DNA of 6,062 nucleotides from Verrucomicrobiales bacterium (GCA_022424805.1 JAKMGR010000397.1:1-6062); one strand, 5' to 3'. Positions 1-6,062 are shown, counted from the stretch's first letter. Notes: generated by a model from the letters alone, not told the origin. Made by a program: numbers and translations.

Positions 1-312
1 TCGCCGAAGCGATCCCTCTGGCAACTGACTCATCGACTCATCAAGGGATTGGCTGAAAAGCTGAAAGAAATCCTTACCATTATCTTCCTCCCAGTTCCGG
101 AGGCTATCCAGGCGTCCATCTGATTCCATGAATTTGCGAACAGTCTCGACCTCCACGGTAGCGACACGAAGGCCTTCTTTAGCCTTACTGCGAAGTTCAT
201 ACTTGGCAAAAACCTTCGATCTGACGCCGAGAAGAAGAGCAGAGACCAACAAAGCGATCACCAGTGGACCAACAAATCCAAAAATCAAAACTGCCTTTCG
301 ATGTCGACTCAT
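1..312 (-). CDS. PilO-like / Amuc_1100-like inner-membrane pilus protein, 3' end missing
   Basis: The reading frame starts with ATG at 312-310 and stays open for 104 codons to the window edge, so the C-terminal part is missing. Residues 1-6 are short and basic (MSRHRK), residues 7-29 form one hydrophobic membrane segment, and about 30-66 are charged and heptad-like (KVFAKYELRSKAKEG, then VEVETVRKFM), suggesting a periplasmic coiled coil. This short-cytoplasm, TM, coiled-coil layout is that of PilO/GspM-type alignment proteins and of Akkermansia Amuc_1100. It begins 24 bases after the stop of the PilM/N-like gene, the place occupied by Amuc_1100 after Amuc_1101, so it probably belongs to the same transcript. 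There is no good Shine-Dalgarno at the usual distance; a GGGGAAG lies about 17 bases upstream of the ATG. The assignment is from topology and synteny, not strong residue identity. PilN-like or another single-pass pilus protein is the main alternative. Confidence 0.72.
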   Translation of the reverse strand, partial: MSRHRKAVLIFGFVGPLVIALLVSALLLGVRSKVFAKYELRSKAKEGLRVATVEVETVRKFMESDGRLDSLRNWEEDNGKDFFQLFSQSLDESMSQLPEGSLRR

Positions 313-336
313 AGAACTTGAAACATTCAACTTCCC

Positions 337-2184
337 CTACCTGCTTGATGCACCGGGTAACGAGTTCTCTGATTTTGGCGACACCTTCTGTCCAATCGTA
401 AGGTCGAAGGCCGCCCGATATTGACGAATCATCTCGATGGGAAAGGCGGTCGTTACCGGCATGGCTGATTGCCGCTGCTGAAAAGTAACGTCGAGTTCGG
501 TCTGTTCCGTAGTGGCAAGATAGAGCGATTGCAGATCATCCGCCAGGTTGTTGATTGCGCTCTCGATTTTCCGTTCAGATCCGAGATTGCTGAGATCCCG
601 AGCGCGTTCCGGATCGAGATATCCGGAGAAATCCCAGCTTCGAACAAATCCAACCCTCGGTTCTTCCACCAGATCCGAGTTTAAGCGGTAGTTAAGTCGA
701 TCAAGAAGAATGCCATCGCCCTCTCCAAATAGCACCAAAGGCAACGCCATGGCAACCGCTCCTTCAGACCGCTTCTTCAAAAGATCGTCCCAACTCCTCC
801 ACCGGTTGCGTTGCGAAATCAGGCCCGCCAGTTCCATTTTTTGCTCATCCACTGAGGATGGCAACACTTGCCACTCCTCGGATCTCAGTTTTTGCAACAC
901 TTCTGAGCCTATCATGAAAGCCCACGCGGAGACTAAAAAGACACTACAGATCCGGAAATAAAGACCTGTTCGTGCCAACTTGAGAGTCTTCAAATCGGGA
1001 ATTTTCGCAGCAACGCTTTCCGGCAGACAATAGAAATCAAGAGCCCCGGCGGACTCGAAAGGAGAGCCGGTCGAACCTTTTTCCGTTTTCTTCGCCGCGA
1101 TAAAAGCCGACTCGGGAAACAAGGTTCCAGTCGACCCATCCAGCACTCCGGGAAGTTGCCATTCATCGAAAATTCTGACTGAAACTTCAGGATATGTATC
1201 CTTCAAACTGGAAAAATCAGGAGCTTCCTCACGAGACAAAGCTCGATCCAAAAAAATCACGTCCCCGAAGGAATGGTCCCCGAGGGTGGTCAGATTCCGA
1301 AGCAGTCGCTCCACCTCCGGAGCTTCCTCGCCCGCACCTATTGCCTTGGGCAAAACCCGCAACGAATCCAAGGTCCCCTCTTGATTGAGAGTAGCAGAAA
1401 TGGTTTGTTGAGGGTAGCGAATGACGAGAACCGAGCCGTTCTTGTTGTGAGAGGCGATCAGGGAAGCGTCGTTCTCTGAAGGGCTTGTCAGCCAAGCCAG
1501 AAGTTCGAGGGCAGCGCTGCGGGCCTCAACCACGATGGGAAGTTTCAGTGATCTCCCGAATTCTCTCATCTCTTCCACGATCGGAGCATAGCGGCTCGAG
1601 ATGGAAATCGCCTGCGGCCCGGAATTTCCAGAATCCACTTCGGAGAGAAGCCTCCAAGAGGTAGCCTCCTCGACAAGAGTTTTGTCGCCCAGAGCCACCT
1701 CCGGAGCCTCGATGAGAAGCTGGTCTAGAGAATCATGATCTGGTTCCTCCTCGAACTGCGGGGCAAGTTTTCGGATTGCCAAAGAATCGCACGCGTGAAG
1801 TATGATCCCCAGGCCCGCCTGCTGACCTTTTCCAATCGAATCAACCAGTTCACGTATCACCTTCTGGAGCTCTTCTCTTGATTCGGGGGAAAGCTTTGTT
1901 TTTCCACCGGCACCCTCGCGAGCTTGCTCTTCGCCTGCCGAATCGCCTGCTTTTTCCAGTCTCGACCGGGGAACCGCAGGCCCCGGTGCCCACTCATCCA
2001 CTGAGGGGCGATAGATGTAGGAGGAAATCTCCGCTCCGTTCACGAGAAGGTGCCACTGCAAAGGCTGCCGATCCGCCGCCTTATACCAGTTCCGATTCGC
2101 GACCATGCCTTCACTGCGACGGGAAAGACGCCCTGCCTGGCGGTGAAGCTTGATCAAGGGGCTGTCAATCGGAAAGAGTTCCAT
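337..2184 (-). CDS. GspL-like PilM/PilN fusion, pilus assembly platform protein (Amuc_1101-like)
   Basis: This is a long bitopic protein of 615-616 residues. Counting from the in-frame TTG just before the ATG, residues 1-100 are basic and low in complexity. About 100-395 look like a divergent actin-like PilM/GspL cytoplasmic domain (VVEARSAALELLAWL at 219-233; SVLVIRYPQQT at 252-262). A short ALDFYCLPES at 382-391 resembles the membrane-proximal 'NLLP' peptide of PilN. One membrane helix lies at about 409-427, followed by a roughly 190-residue periplasmic region with a coiled-coil-like stretch (about 445-475), like PilN/GspL. The canonical Asp-Ile-Gly phosphate loop of PilM is not visible, so nucleotide binding is doubtful. 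The start is ATG at 2184-2182; TTG at 2187-2185 is equally possible, and neither has a Shine-Dalgarno. A later Met (residue 28, 2106) could also be used. It sits between the prepilin and a PilO/Amuc_1100-like gene, which supports a role linking motor and periplasm. Family identity is inferred from architecture and gene order. Confidence 0.75.
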   Translation of the reverse strand: MELFPIDSPLIKLHRQAGRLSRRSEGMVANRNWYKAADRQPLQWHLLVNGAEISSYIYRPSVDEWAPGPAVPRSRLEKAGDSAGEEQAREGAGGKTKLSPESREELQKVIRELVDSIGKGQQAGLGIILHACDSLAIRKLAPQFEEEPDHDSLDQLLIEAPEVALGDKTLVEEATSWRLLSEVDSGNSGPQAISISSRYAPIVEEMREFGRSLKLPIVVEARSAALELLAWLTSPSENDASLIASHNKNGSVLVIRYPQQTISATLNQEGTLDSLRVLPKAIGAGEEAPEVERLLRNLTTLGDHSFGDVIFLDRALSREEAPDFSSLKDTYPEVSVRIFDEWQLPGVLDGSTGTLFPESAFIAAKKTEKGSTGSPFESAGALDFYCLPESVAAKIPDLKTLKLARTGLYFRICSVFLVSAWAFMIGSEVLQKLRSEEWQVLPSSVDEQKMELAGLISQRNRWRSWDDLLKKRSEGAVAMALPLVLFGEGDGILLDRLNYRLNSDLVEEPRVGFVRSWDFSGYLDPERARDLSNLGSERKIESAINNLADDLQSLYLATTEQTELDVTFQQRQSAMPVTTAFPIEMIRQYRAAFDLTIGQKVSPKSENSLPGASSR

Positions 2185-2265
2185 CAATGCAACAAGGATA
2201 GGGGGGTCAACCCAAAATAGAGAGACCCCGCTCTGAGGCCCGGCCTCTTCGAAGTGATTTCACGG

Positions 2266-2304
2266 AAGAAAGATCAAGCCCATACTGGCGAAGTATGGGC
2301 TTGA
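2266..2304 (-). terminator. Perfect 13-bp hairpin with T-rich tail after the pilin gene
   Basis: Read on the minus strand, TCAAGCCCATACT (2304-2292) is followed by a 5-base loop and then its exact complement, AGTATGGGCTTGA (2286-2274). The next eight bases (2273-2266) are TCTTTCTT. It begins 43 bases after the pilin stop codon and ends about 80 bases before the PilM/N-like start. The form fits an intrinsic terminator. Because same-strand assembly genes follow closely, a leaky terminator or a 3'-stabilising hairpin that raises pilin mRNA over downstream mRNA is more likely than a full stop. The tail has Cs in it, so termination may be incomplete. An operator palindrome is a less likely alternative, given the position and tail. 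Confidence 0.72.
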
Positions 2305-2347
2305 GCGGCGTTTTGGGGGGACGCCTGCACCGGTTGAGCGAGAACGA

Positions 2348-2731
2348 CTACCAACCTGCAACATCCGCGGGAGCATGCCCGGCTTGATTGCATGTAAGGG
2401 CGGCAGTTCCCACTTCTGGGATCGTAGCCGCGAGTGTGTAGCTACCCCCGGATGGGCATGTGGGCAAGACAGCCACCAATTTCCCAGTCCCGACAATGTC
2501 AGCTTGGGTGAGAGCCGCACCAGTTACCTGGTTCTCCAGATTTTGGTAGGAACGAACCGCTTTCTGCATCGCCGAAATCTGCATGATGCAACGGGACTTA
2601 TTGGTGGCCTCGCGATAGTTTTGGACTCCGATAAATAGAACCGCGATTAAACCGAGCAATACGGAAATCACGACTGTAATTTCGATCAATGTTAGACCTG
2701 CCTGTTTTTTATTTTTGTTATTCAGTTTCAT
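2348..2731 (-). CDS. Type IV prepilin (major pilin or pseudopilin), Amuc_1102-like
   Basis: The product has 127 residues and a clear class III signal: a basic, Asn/Lys-rich leader (MKLNNKNKKQAG), predicted prepilin peptidase cleavage after Gly12, mature start LTLIEITVVISVLLGLIAVL, and the invariant Glu at mature position 5 (Glu17). The hydrophobic helix runs about 13-35. Cys48 lies in SRCIMQISAMQKAVRSYQN, a segment I associate with verrucomicrobial pilins. Cys92 and Cys114 could form the C-terminal disulfide loop usual for pilins. The mature protein would be about 115 residues, short for a pilin. The ATG at 2731 is chosen because it gives a complete leader; it is preceded by an A-rich stretch rather than a Shine-Dalgarno. 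Placement between an ATPase and a PilM/N fusion, with its own AT-rich leader and trailing hairpin, suggests it is the abundant subunit. A pseudopilin of a type II-like system cannot be excluded. Confidence 0.93.
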   Translation of the reverse strand: MKLNNKNKKQAGLTLIEITVVISVLLGLIAVLFIGVQNYREATNKSRCIMQISAMQKAVRSYQNLENQVTGAALTQADIVGTGKLVAVLPTCPSGGSYTLAATIPEVGTAALTCNQAGHAPADVAGW

Positions 2732-2839
2732 TTTTATTTATTTGTCTATGGGTTGCTAAAAATTCTCCGGTTGTTTATGTCCTGACTCCAATCTTCTTTA
2801 AGGTATCGTTCGTTTCATATTCCAAGATTCCGGACACGA
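2732..2839 (-). promoter_or_regulatory. AT-rich leader upstream of the pilin gene; likely but unresolved promoter region
   Basis: These 108 bases separate the ATPase stop from the pilin ATG and are the most AT-rich part of the window, especially the last 20 bases before the ATG (AAATAAATAAAAATG). The other gene junctions upstream in the cluster are tight, so the gap and composition suggest a separate pilin promoter and an unstructured 5' leader. I checked for a sigma-70 pair and a sigma-54 -24/-12 box and found no convincing match, so no exact site is called. A GGAG at about 36 bases from the ATG is too far to serve as its ribosome binding site. Confidence 0.35.
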
Positions 2840-4048
2840 TCACGAGACAAACAGCATTTCCTCGCTGTCGTCCTCATTCATCTTGTTCATGGTGTAAGCC
2901 TGATGCGAAATCAGTTCGGAATCGAGGAGATTACGCAGATTGGTGTCCCACTCGATATTTCCACTGTGGCGGAGCGAATCCTCCAGAGCCTTGGTCGAAC
3001 CACTGTATCCAGCGATCCCTGATCGTACCGCACTGCTGTTGTTCTGCAGAAATTCGTAATTCAGCACTCTGCTTTTTCCCGCGGGAATCAGGCCCTGCGA
3101 GAGAACGAACATCAAGATTTCGGACAGGCGTCCAAGTAGGGAACGGTGCTGATCCTGCGGAAAGAATTCGAGAATTCGACCCAATGTCTTGACCGCTCCA
3201 TTCGTGTGCAAAGTGGAGATCACGACATGCCCAGTTTGTGCCGCCTCAATGGCGATTTCCATCGTCTGCCGGTCTCTGATCTCGCCCAGAAGAACGACAT
3301 GAGGCGCCTTTCGAAGTGCATCTTTGAGCCCCTGGTGGTAGGTAGCCACGTGCTTTCCGATCTCCTGCTGGGTGACGAATCCCGGTGAGGGAACCAACTC
3401 GTCCTCGCCATCACCTTTCGGGAGAAATCTCGAGTAGCGATATTCGATCGGATCTTCAACCGTGACGATATGCCGGGAATGAGTGGTCCGGAGCCAGTCG
3501 AGAATGGCGGCCAAGGTAGTGGACTTCCCCGAACCGGTCTGCCCCGTGACAAGCCCGAAACCTTGTCTCTTCACCATAACGGATTGGAGCGCCCTGACGG
3601 TATCCGGGGCGATCCCGAGAGTTTCAAGGTCGGCAATTTCATCGCTGAGAATTCGACAGGTCAGCCCGGGACCACGAGTGCTCAGGTGGGCCTGAACCCG
3701 CATTCTTCCAGAAACCGATCCGTCCGGCAAAGGAAAGCCAGAGCTGCTAAAATCAGCCACTTTATCATCTCTGAGCCGCGTTTCCACAGGTAGCGTCTGC
3801 TGGAGTTCCCCGATTTCGCCAGTCGCATCATCCTCCTGACGTGAATAGAGGAATCTCGTCAGGGAAAGTACGTCTCCCACCGTAAAATCTCCCAGGCAAT
3901 CCACTATCTCCAGTCCGTTTCTTGTGTGGCAGTAGACTGGGAGCCCTGAACGAACTTGAATGTCGGAGATGGCCTCGTTCCCGAACTCCCCAAAGATGTG
4001 CCCCATCACCTCCTCCGGGTCTTTGGGACTGTTCGCTACAACTGCCAT
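2840..4048 (-). CDS. PilT/DotB-type type II/IV secretion and pilus ATPase (GspE superfamily)
   Basis: This is a cytoplasmic hexameric ATPase of 402 residues, somewhat longer than a typical PilT (about 345). Visible motifs are a PAS-like N-domain with SDIQVRSGLPVY (28-39), GRMRVQAHLSTRGPG (114-128), Walker A GQTGSGKST (169-177), Asp box TVEDPIEY (196-203), Walker B VVLLGEIRD (251-259) with the catalytic Glu256, and His box TGHVVISTLHTN (272-283). There is no tetracysteine zinc motif and no N1 domain of the PilB/GspE extension motors, so the chain is PilT-class in size. Just before Walker B, QQEIGKHVATYHQGLKDALRKAP (228-249, in part) resembles DotB/TraJ ATPases. A polar insert (about 206-224) follows the Asp box. 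The PilT AIRNLIRE retraction motif is only weakly echoed by NLRNLLDS (370-377). The ATG at 4048 is 8 bases after the small ORF's stop, suggesting co-transcription and coupling. Whether it extends, retracts or does both cannot be decided here. Confidence 0.93.
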   Translation of the reverse strand: MAVVANSPKDPEEVMGHIFGEFGNEAISDIQVRSGLPVYCHTRNGLEIVDCLGDFTVGDVLSLTRFLYSRQEDDATGEIGELQQTLPVETRLRDDKVADFSSSGFPLPDGSVSGRMRVQAHLSTRGPGLTCRILSDEIADLETLGIAPDTVRALQSVMVKRQGFGLVTGQTGSGKSTTLAAILDWLRTTHSRHIVTVEDPIEYRYSRFLPKGDGEDELVPSPGFVTQQEIGKHVATYHQGLKDALRKAPHVVLLGEIRDRQTMEIAIEAAQTGHVVISTLHTNGAVKTLGRILEFFPQDQHRSLLGRLSEILMFVLSQGLIPAGKSRVLNYEFLQNNSSAVRSGIAGYSGSTKALEDSLRHSGNIEWDTNLRNLLDSELISHQAYTMNKMNEDDSEEMLFVS

Positions 4049-4056
4049 ATAATAAG

Positions 4057-4260
4057 CTACAGGGTTTTCGTATCCCAGTCGAGTATGAATTTGAGGTCTG
4101 GATCCAGGCCGAAGGAAATCTTCACCACGTCATCCTCCTGATAAAGCACCGCATTCCCCGTGACTGCCGCAAAAGGCACTGCTTTTGCTCGGATAATCAT
4201 TGCAAATTTTCCACTCATTTTCGGGGTCATTGATTTTCTCGAAACATCACCTCTCACCAT
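4057..4260 (-). CDS. Small hypothetical protein, translationally coupled ORF
   Basis: This is a 67-codon ORF of unknown function. Its ATG (4260-4258) lies inside the last codons of the large upstream gene, giving a 7-base overlap, and its TAG (4059-4057) is 8 bases before the ATPase ATG. That exact fit between two convincing genes on the same strand is the main evidence that it is real. The product begins basic (MVRGDVSRKSM), then has a short hydrophobic stretch (FAMIIRAKAVPFAAVTGNAVL, about 20-39, with charged breaks), and ends in an acidic, alternating region (EDDVVKISFGLDPDLKFILDWD) that looks like beta strands. No clear membrane helix, signal peptide or cysteine is seen. Internal Met codons at residues 11, 15 and 21 could be the true start; Met15 would give 53 residues. 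It may be a small pilus-accessory or ATPase-associated protein, but no family is recognised. Confidence 0.6.
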   Translation of the reverse strand: MVRGDVSRKSMTPKMSGKFAMIIRAKAVPFAAVTGNAVLYQEDDVVKISFGLDPDLKFILDWDTKTL

Positions 4261-6062
4261 TCGATTTCTTCGACTGTCACCAACCAGTTGAGTTCATGAA
4301 TTGGCGCGATCGACGCCGGGGACATAGCACTCTTGAGATTTGCAGTGATGATATCCGATCCGATTTCCTCATCATCCGCACCCTTCAAGCTCAGCGGGGA
4401 GACCTCCTGCCCGACATCAGTACTCATTACACTGACCCGCCCGTCCAGATGAACCGGCGTGGGAGAATTGAGCTGCCCCCCAAATCGCTTTTCGGGGGAA
4501 AATACGGAAGTGGGGGGAAAGTAAGGAGATGCAGGATCAATACCACTCCCTGCTGGAGTCTCCGCCTCAACCTGATTGAAATTTTCGAGGAAGTAGACCG
4601 GGAACGGGGTTACAAGAGCAAACCCCTTGTCGAACGAGGTCAAATCTTCGCAACGACGAATTGCAACCGCCATTTGATCCGCCTCGGAGGGTATGGTCGG
4701 CTCATTAAAACCCTCAATCGACGATGCATACTCTACCAGAATGGAATGATTCTCCGATAAGGGAGCAGCGTCAGGCAGTGATCCGAGATAGCCTTCGAGA
4801 TTCTCCGGCAAAACTACGAGGGTACTCCTGAGATTATCGAGTATCTCCGTGTCAACAGGGACATTTGGCTCCCCCTCGACTCCTGATCCGGTCGGCCAAT
4901 TCGTTCCCCTCTCGAGTACGACGCGATTGGAGCCTCCGCTGGTGGTCAGATAGTCCAACTCAACCTCGATGGGAATCTGACTCTCCGCGTCAATTTTCGT
5001 AACGCGGATCGTTATCGCACAACGATTTGCTCCACGGGAATATTCCTCCCATCCTGTGGGACTGGCCCGCAAGCTGCTGTCCTCATCCGGAAGGGAATAA
5101 AGAAAATCCGTGCCCGGATTGATGTTTACAAAAACAGCTTCTCCGCCCCCATTTCCGGACAAAGAGGCGCCGTAAAAATTATCAGTAGACAAGGCATCAC
5201 GAGCCTCTCGCGCACCTAAATCGTCGAAGCCATCACTGAGGGAGCTTCCTGCAACCATGGTCTGAGCACCCAGAAAGAGCGAGTTTCTTGCCGTGATGCT
5301 TCCCCCGGAAGTAGAAATTCGGCCCATATTCTTCACGCCCGCGCCATAGATCGAACCATCAAGCGAGATGGAAGACTCATCCCAAAAACTGCCGTCTTCA
5401 TGCCTGCCTAGAGTGAGCACTCCGGTCGAAGATATTGGGATTTGAGATGGCAACTCGTAGATTGAGAGCAAATAATATTTCTCTCGCATTGTATCGCCGA
5501 CAGGGTCAACTCTGGAACGTGTCGAAAACACCCACCAGTTTCGCTTTGCAACTACGAGGGACCCAGGCGAGCTGTAGCCAAATCGAAGATTTGGATATCG
5601 TATCAAGTTCATCGAAGGGTAAAGAGCCGGGTCGGCATAGAGGCCCGATTCGTAGAGCGGGCTGTAGACCTTTCTTTTCGATAGGAGGGGTATCGAAATG
5701 TCAGCCGACAGCAAATCCGATGGAACCTCCAGGGGCGGAGGAAGAGAGTCTCCCAAGCCGAGGCTGGCAAGCAGTCCCATCGATGAAGAATTTCCTGGGA
5801 TAACAGGTCCCCCCTCGAGGCCTGGTGTGCCAATTTCAAAAACGTTTTCCCCCTGAAGCTGTGTAGAAATCCCATCCACTCCGAGCGTGTCGAGAAATTC
5901 AGAATCCACCGCTGCGCGACTGTCGGAGATTTCGAGCGCATCGGCGAAAATTACCTCCCACGACATCGAATCCACAGAACTCCCCGCCTTCATCGCCAGT
6001 ATCGCCCGATTTGGAACGATATGCAGCAAGGCGGATAAGAATGCCTCCTCCCGGTATCGCAC
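4254..6062 (-). CDS. Large uncharacterised pilus-locus protein, 5' end missing
   Basis: An open frame of 602 codons ends at TGA 4256-4254 and runs off the window edge. The first codon seen is GTG, which may be an internal Val, so the true start and any signal peptide or prepilin leader are not visible. The visible part is rich in Ser, Gly, Pro and acidic residues and has only two Cys (348, 471) and no obvious membrane helix. Aromatic/proline segments occur at about 133-180 (YSPLYESGLYADPALYPSMN, then RNWWVFS). Residues about 229-275 alternate polar and hydrophobic residues with Gly turns (SISLDGSIYGAG, ITARNSLFLGAQTMVAGSS), like a short beta-helix or beta-sandwich. Near the C-terminus is YFPPTSVFSPEKRFGG (514-529). 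This composition fits an exported surface, tip or minor-pilin-like (PilX/PilY1-role) component. A relationship to the 'Verru_Chthon cassette protein A' type is possible but untested. It overlaps the next ORF by 7 bases, so it is in the same transcription unit. Confidence 0.8.
   Translation of the reverse strand: MRYREEAFLSALLHIVPNRAILAMKAGSSVDSMSWEVIFADALEISDSRAAVDSEFLDTLGVDGISTQLQGENVFEIGTPGLEGGPVIPGNSSSMGLLASLGLGDSLPPPLEVPSDLLSADISIPLLSKRKVYSPLYESGLYADPALYPSMNLIRYPNLRFGYSSPGSLVVAKRNWWVFSTRSRVDPVGDTMREKYYLLSIYELPSQIPISSTGVLTLGRHEDGSFWDESSISLDGSIYGAGVKNMGRISTSGGSITARNSLFLGAQTMVAGSSLSDGFDDLGAREARDALSTDNFYGASLSGNGGGEAVFVNINPGTDFLYSLPDEDSSLRASPTGWEEYSRGANRCAITIRVTKIDAESQIPIEVELDYLTTSGGSNRVVLERGTNWPTGSGVEGEPNVPVDTEILDNLRSTLVVLPENLEGYLGSLPDAAPLSENHSILVEYASSIEGFNEPTIPSEADQMAVAIRRCEDLTSFDKGFALVTPFPVYFLENFNQVEAETPAGSGIDPASPYFPPTSVFSPEKRFGGQLNSPTPVHLDGRVSVMSTDVGQEVSPLSLKGADDEEIGSDIITANLKSAMSPASIAPIHELNWLVTVEEIEW

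Noticed and set aside
27..42. Two tandem copies of GACTCATC
   Set aside because: It lies inside the PilO-like coding region and encodes an ordinary DESMSQ stretch; two 8-base copies are too little to call a repeat element.
2201..2229. Inverted GGGGTC...GACCCC in the PilM/N-like leader, and a TTGACC resembling a -35 box
   Set aside because: The 6-bp arms are 15 bases apart and there is no -10-like hexamer at proper spacing after TTGACC, so neither a structure nor a promoter is supported.
2235..2247. Short GC palindrome GAGGCC-C-GGCCTC in the gap before the PilM/N-like gene
   Set aside because: The stem is 6 bp with a 1-base loop (or 5 bp with 3), no T-tract follows, and it is much weaker than the adjacent 13-bp hairpin.
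2260..2520. Minus-strand 86-codon frame overlapping the pilin gene
   Set aside because: It is in another frame of the convincing prepilin gene, its product is Pro/Arg/Ser-rich with no motif, and most of it is explained by the pilin codons.
2783..2831. AATCTT/AAGATT inverted repeat downstream of the ATPase stop as a possible terminator
   Set aside because: Only 6-bp arms separated by nearly 30 bases, AT-rich and without a T-tract, so a stable hairpin is unlikely.
2689..3192. Plus-strand 167-codon frame across the ATPase 3' end and leader
   Set aside because: It is antisense to the ATPase C-terminus and the pilin start; its product is Cys/Arg-rich with no coherent domain, as expected of a shadow frame.
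4200..4760. Plus-strand 186-codon frame opposite the orphan protein and the small ORF
   Set aside because: It is antisense to two tightly joined minus-strand genes, is rich in Arg and Cys, and shows no recognisable motif.

Overview
The window is a single-strand gene cluster: every supported gene reads on the minus strand, so transcription runs from position 6062 towards position 1. The genes look like a type IV pilus (T4P) assembly module of a Verrucomicrobiota bacterium. The taxonomic guess rests on gene order and on the pilin. A short class III prepilin with a Cys...AVRSYQN segment is followed by a membrane-anchored PilM/PilN-type fusion and then by a small single-pass coiled-coil protein. 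That matches the arrangement known from the Akkermansia muciniphila Amuc_1102-1101-1100 cluster, where Amuc_1099 and the secretin Amuc_1098 follow. The base composition is moderate, a little over half GC by eye, which would suit many free-living or marine members, but no marker gene is present to settle the taxonomy.

Layout in the direction of transcription: (1) 6062-4254, the 3' part of a large, Ser/Gly/acidic-rich protein of unknown function, cut by the window edge; (2) 4260-4057, a small 67-codon ORF whose ATG overlaps the stop of the previous gene; (3) 4048-2840, a PilT/DotB-type hexameric secretion ATPase; (4) a 108-base AT-rich intergenic leader; (5) 2731-2348, a type IV prepilin; (6) a gap of about 160 bases containing a perfect 13-bp hairpin with a T-rich tail; (7) 2187/2184-337, a GspL-like PilM/PilN fusion with one membrane segment; (8) 312-1, the N-terminal 104 residues of a PilO-like or Amuc_1100-like inner-membrane protein, cut by the other window edge.

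Inferred working model: the ATPase drives pilin insertion or extraction at the inner membrane. The PilM/N fusion couples the cytoplasmic motor to the periplasm and pairs with the PilO/Amuc_1100-like protein. The pilin forms the fibre, and the large upstream protein may be a surface, tip or minor component. The hairpin after the pilin gene probably lets the abundant pilin be made in excess over the assembly proteins. The least understood parts are the large orphan protein, the small coupled ORF, and the ATPase, which combines PilT-type core motifs with DotB-like sequence before Walker B.
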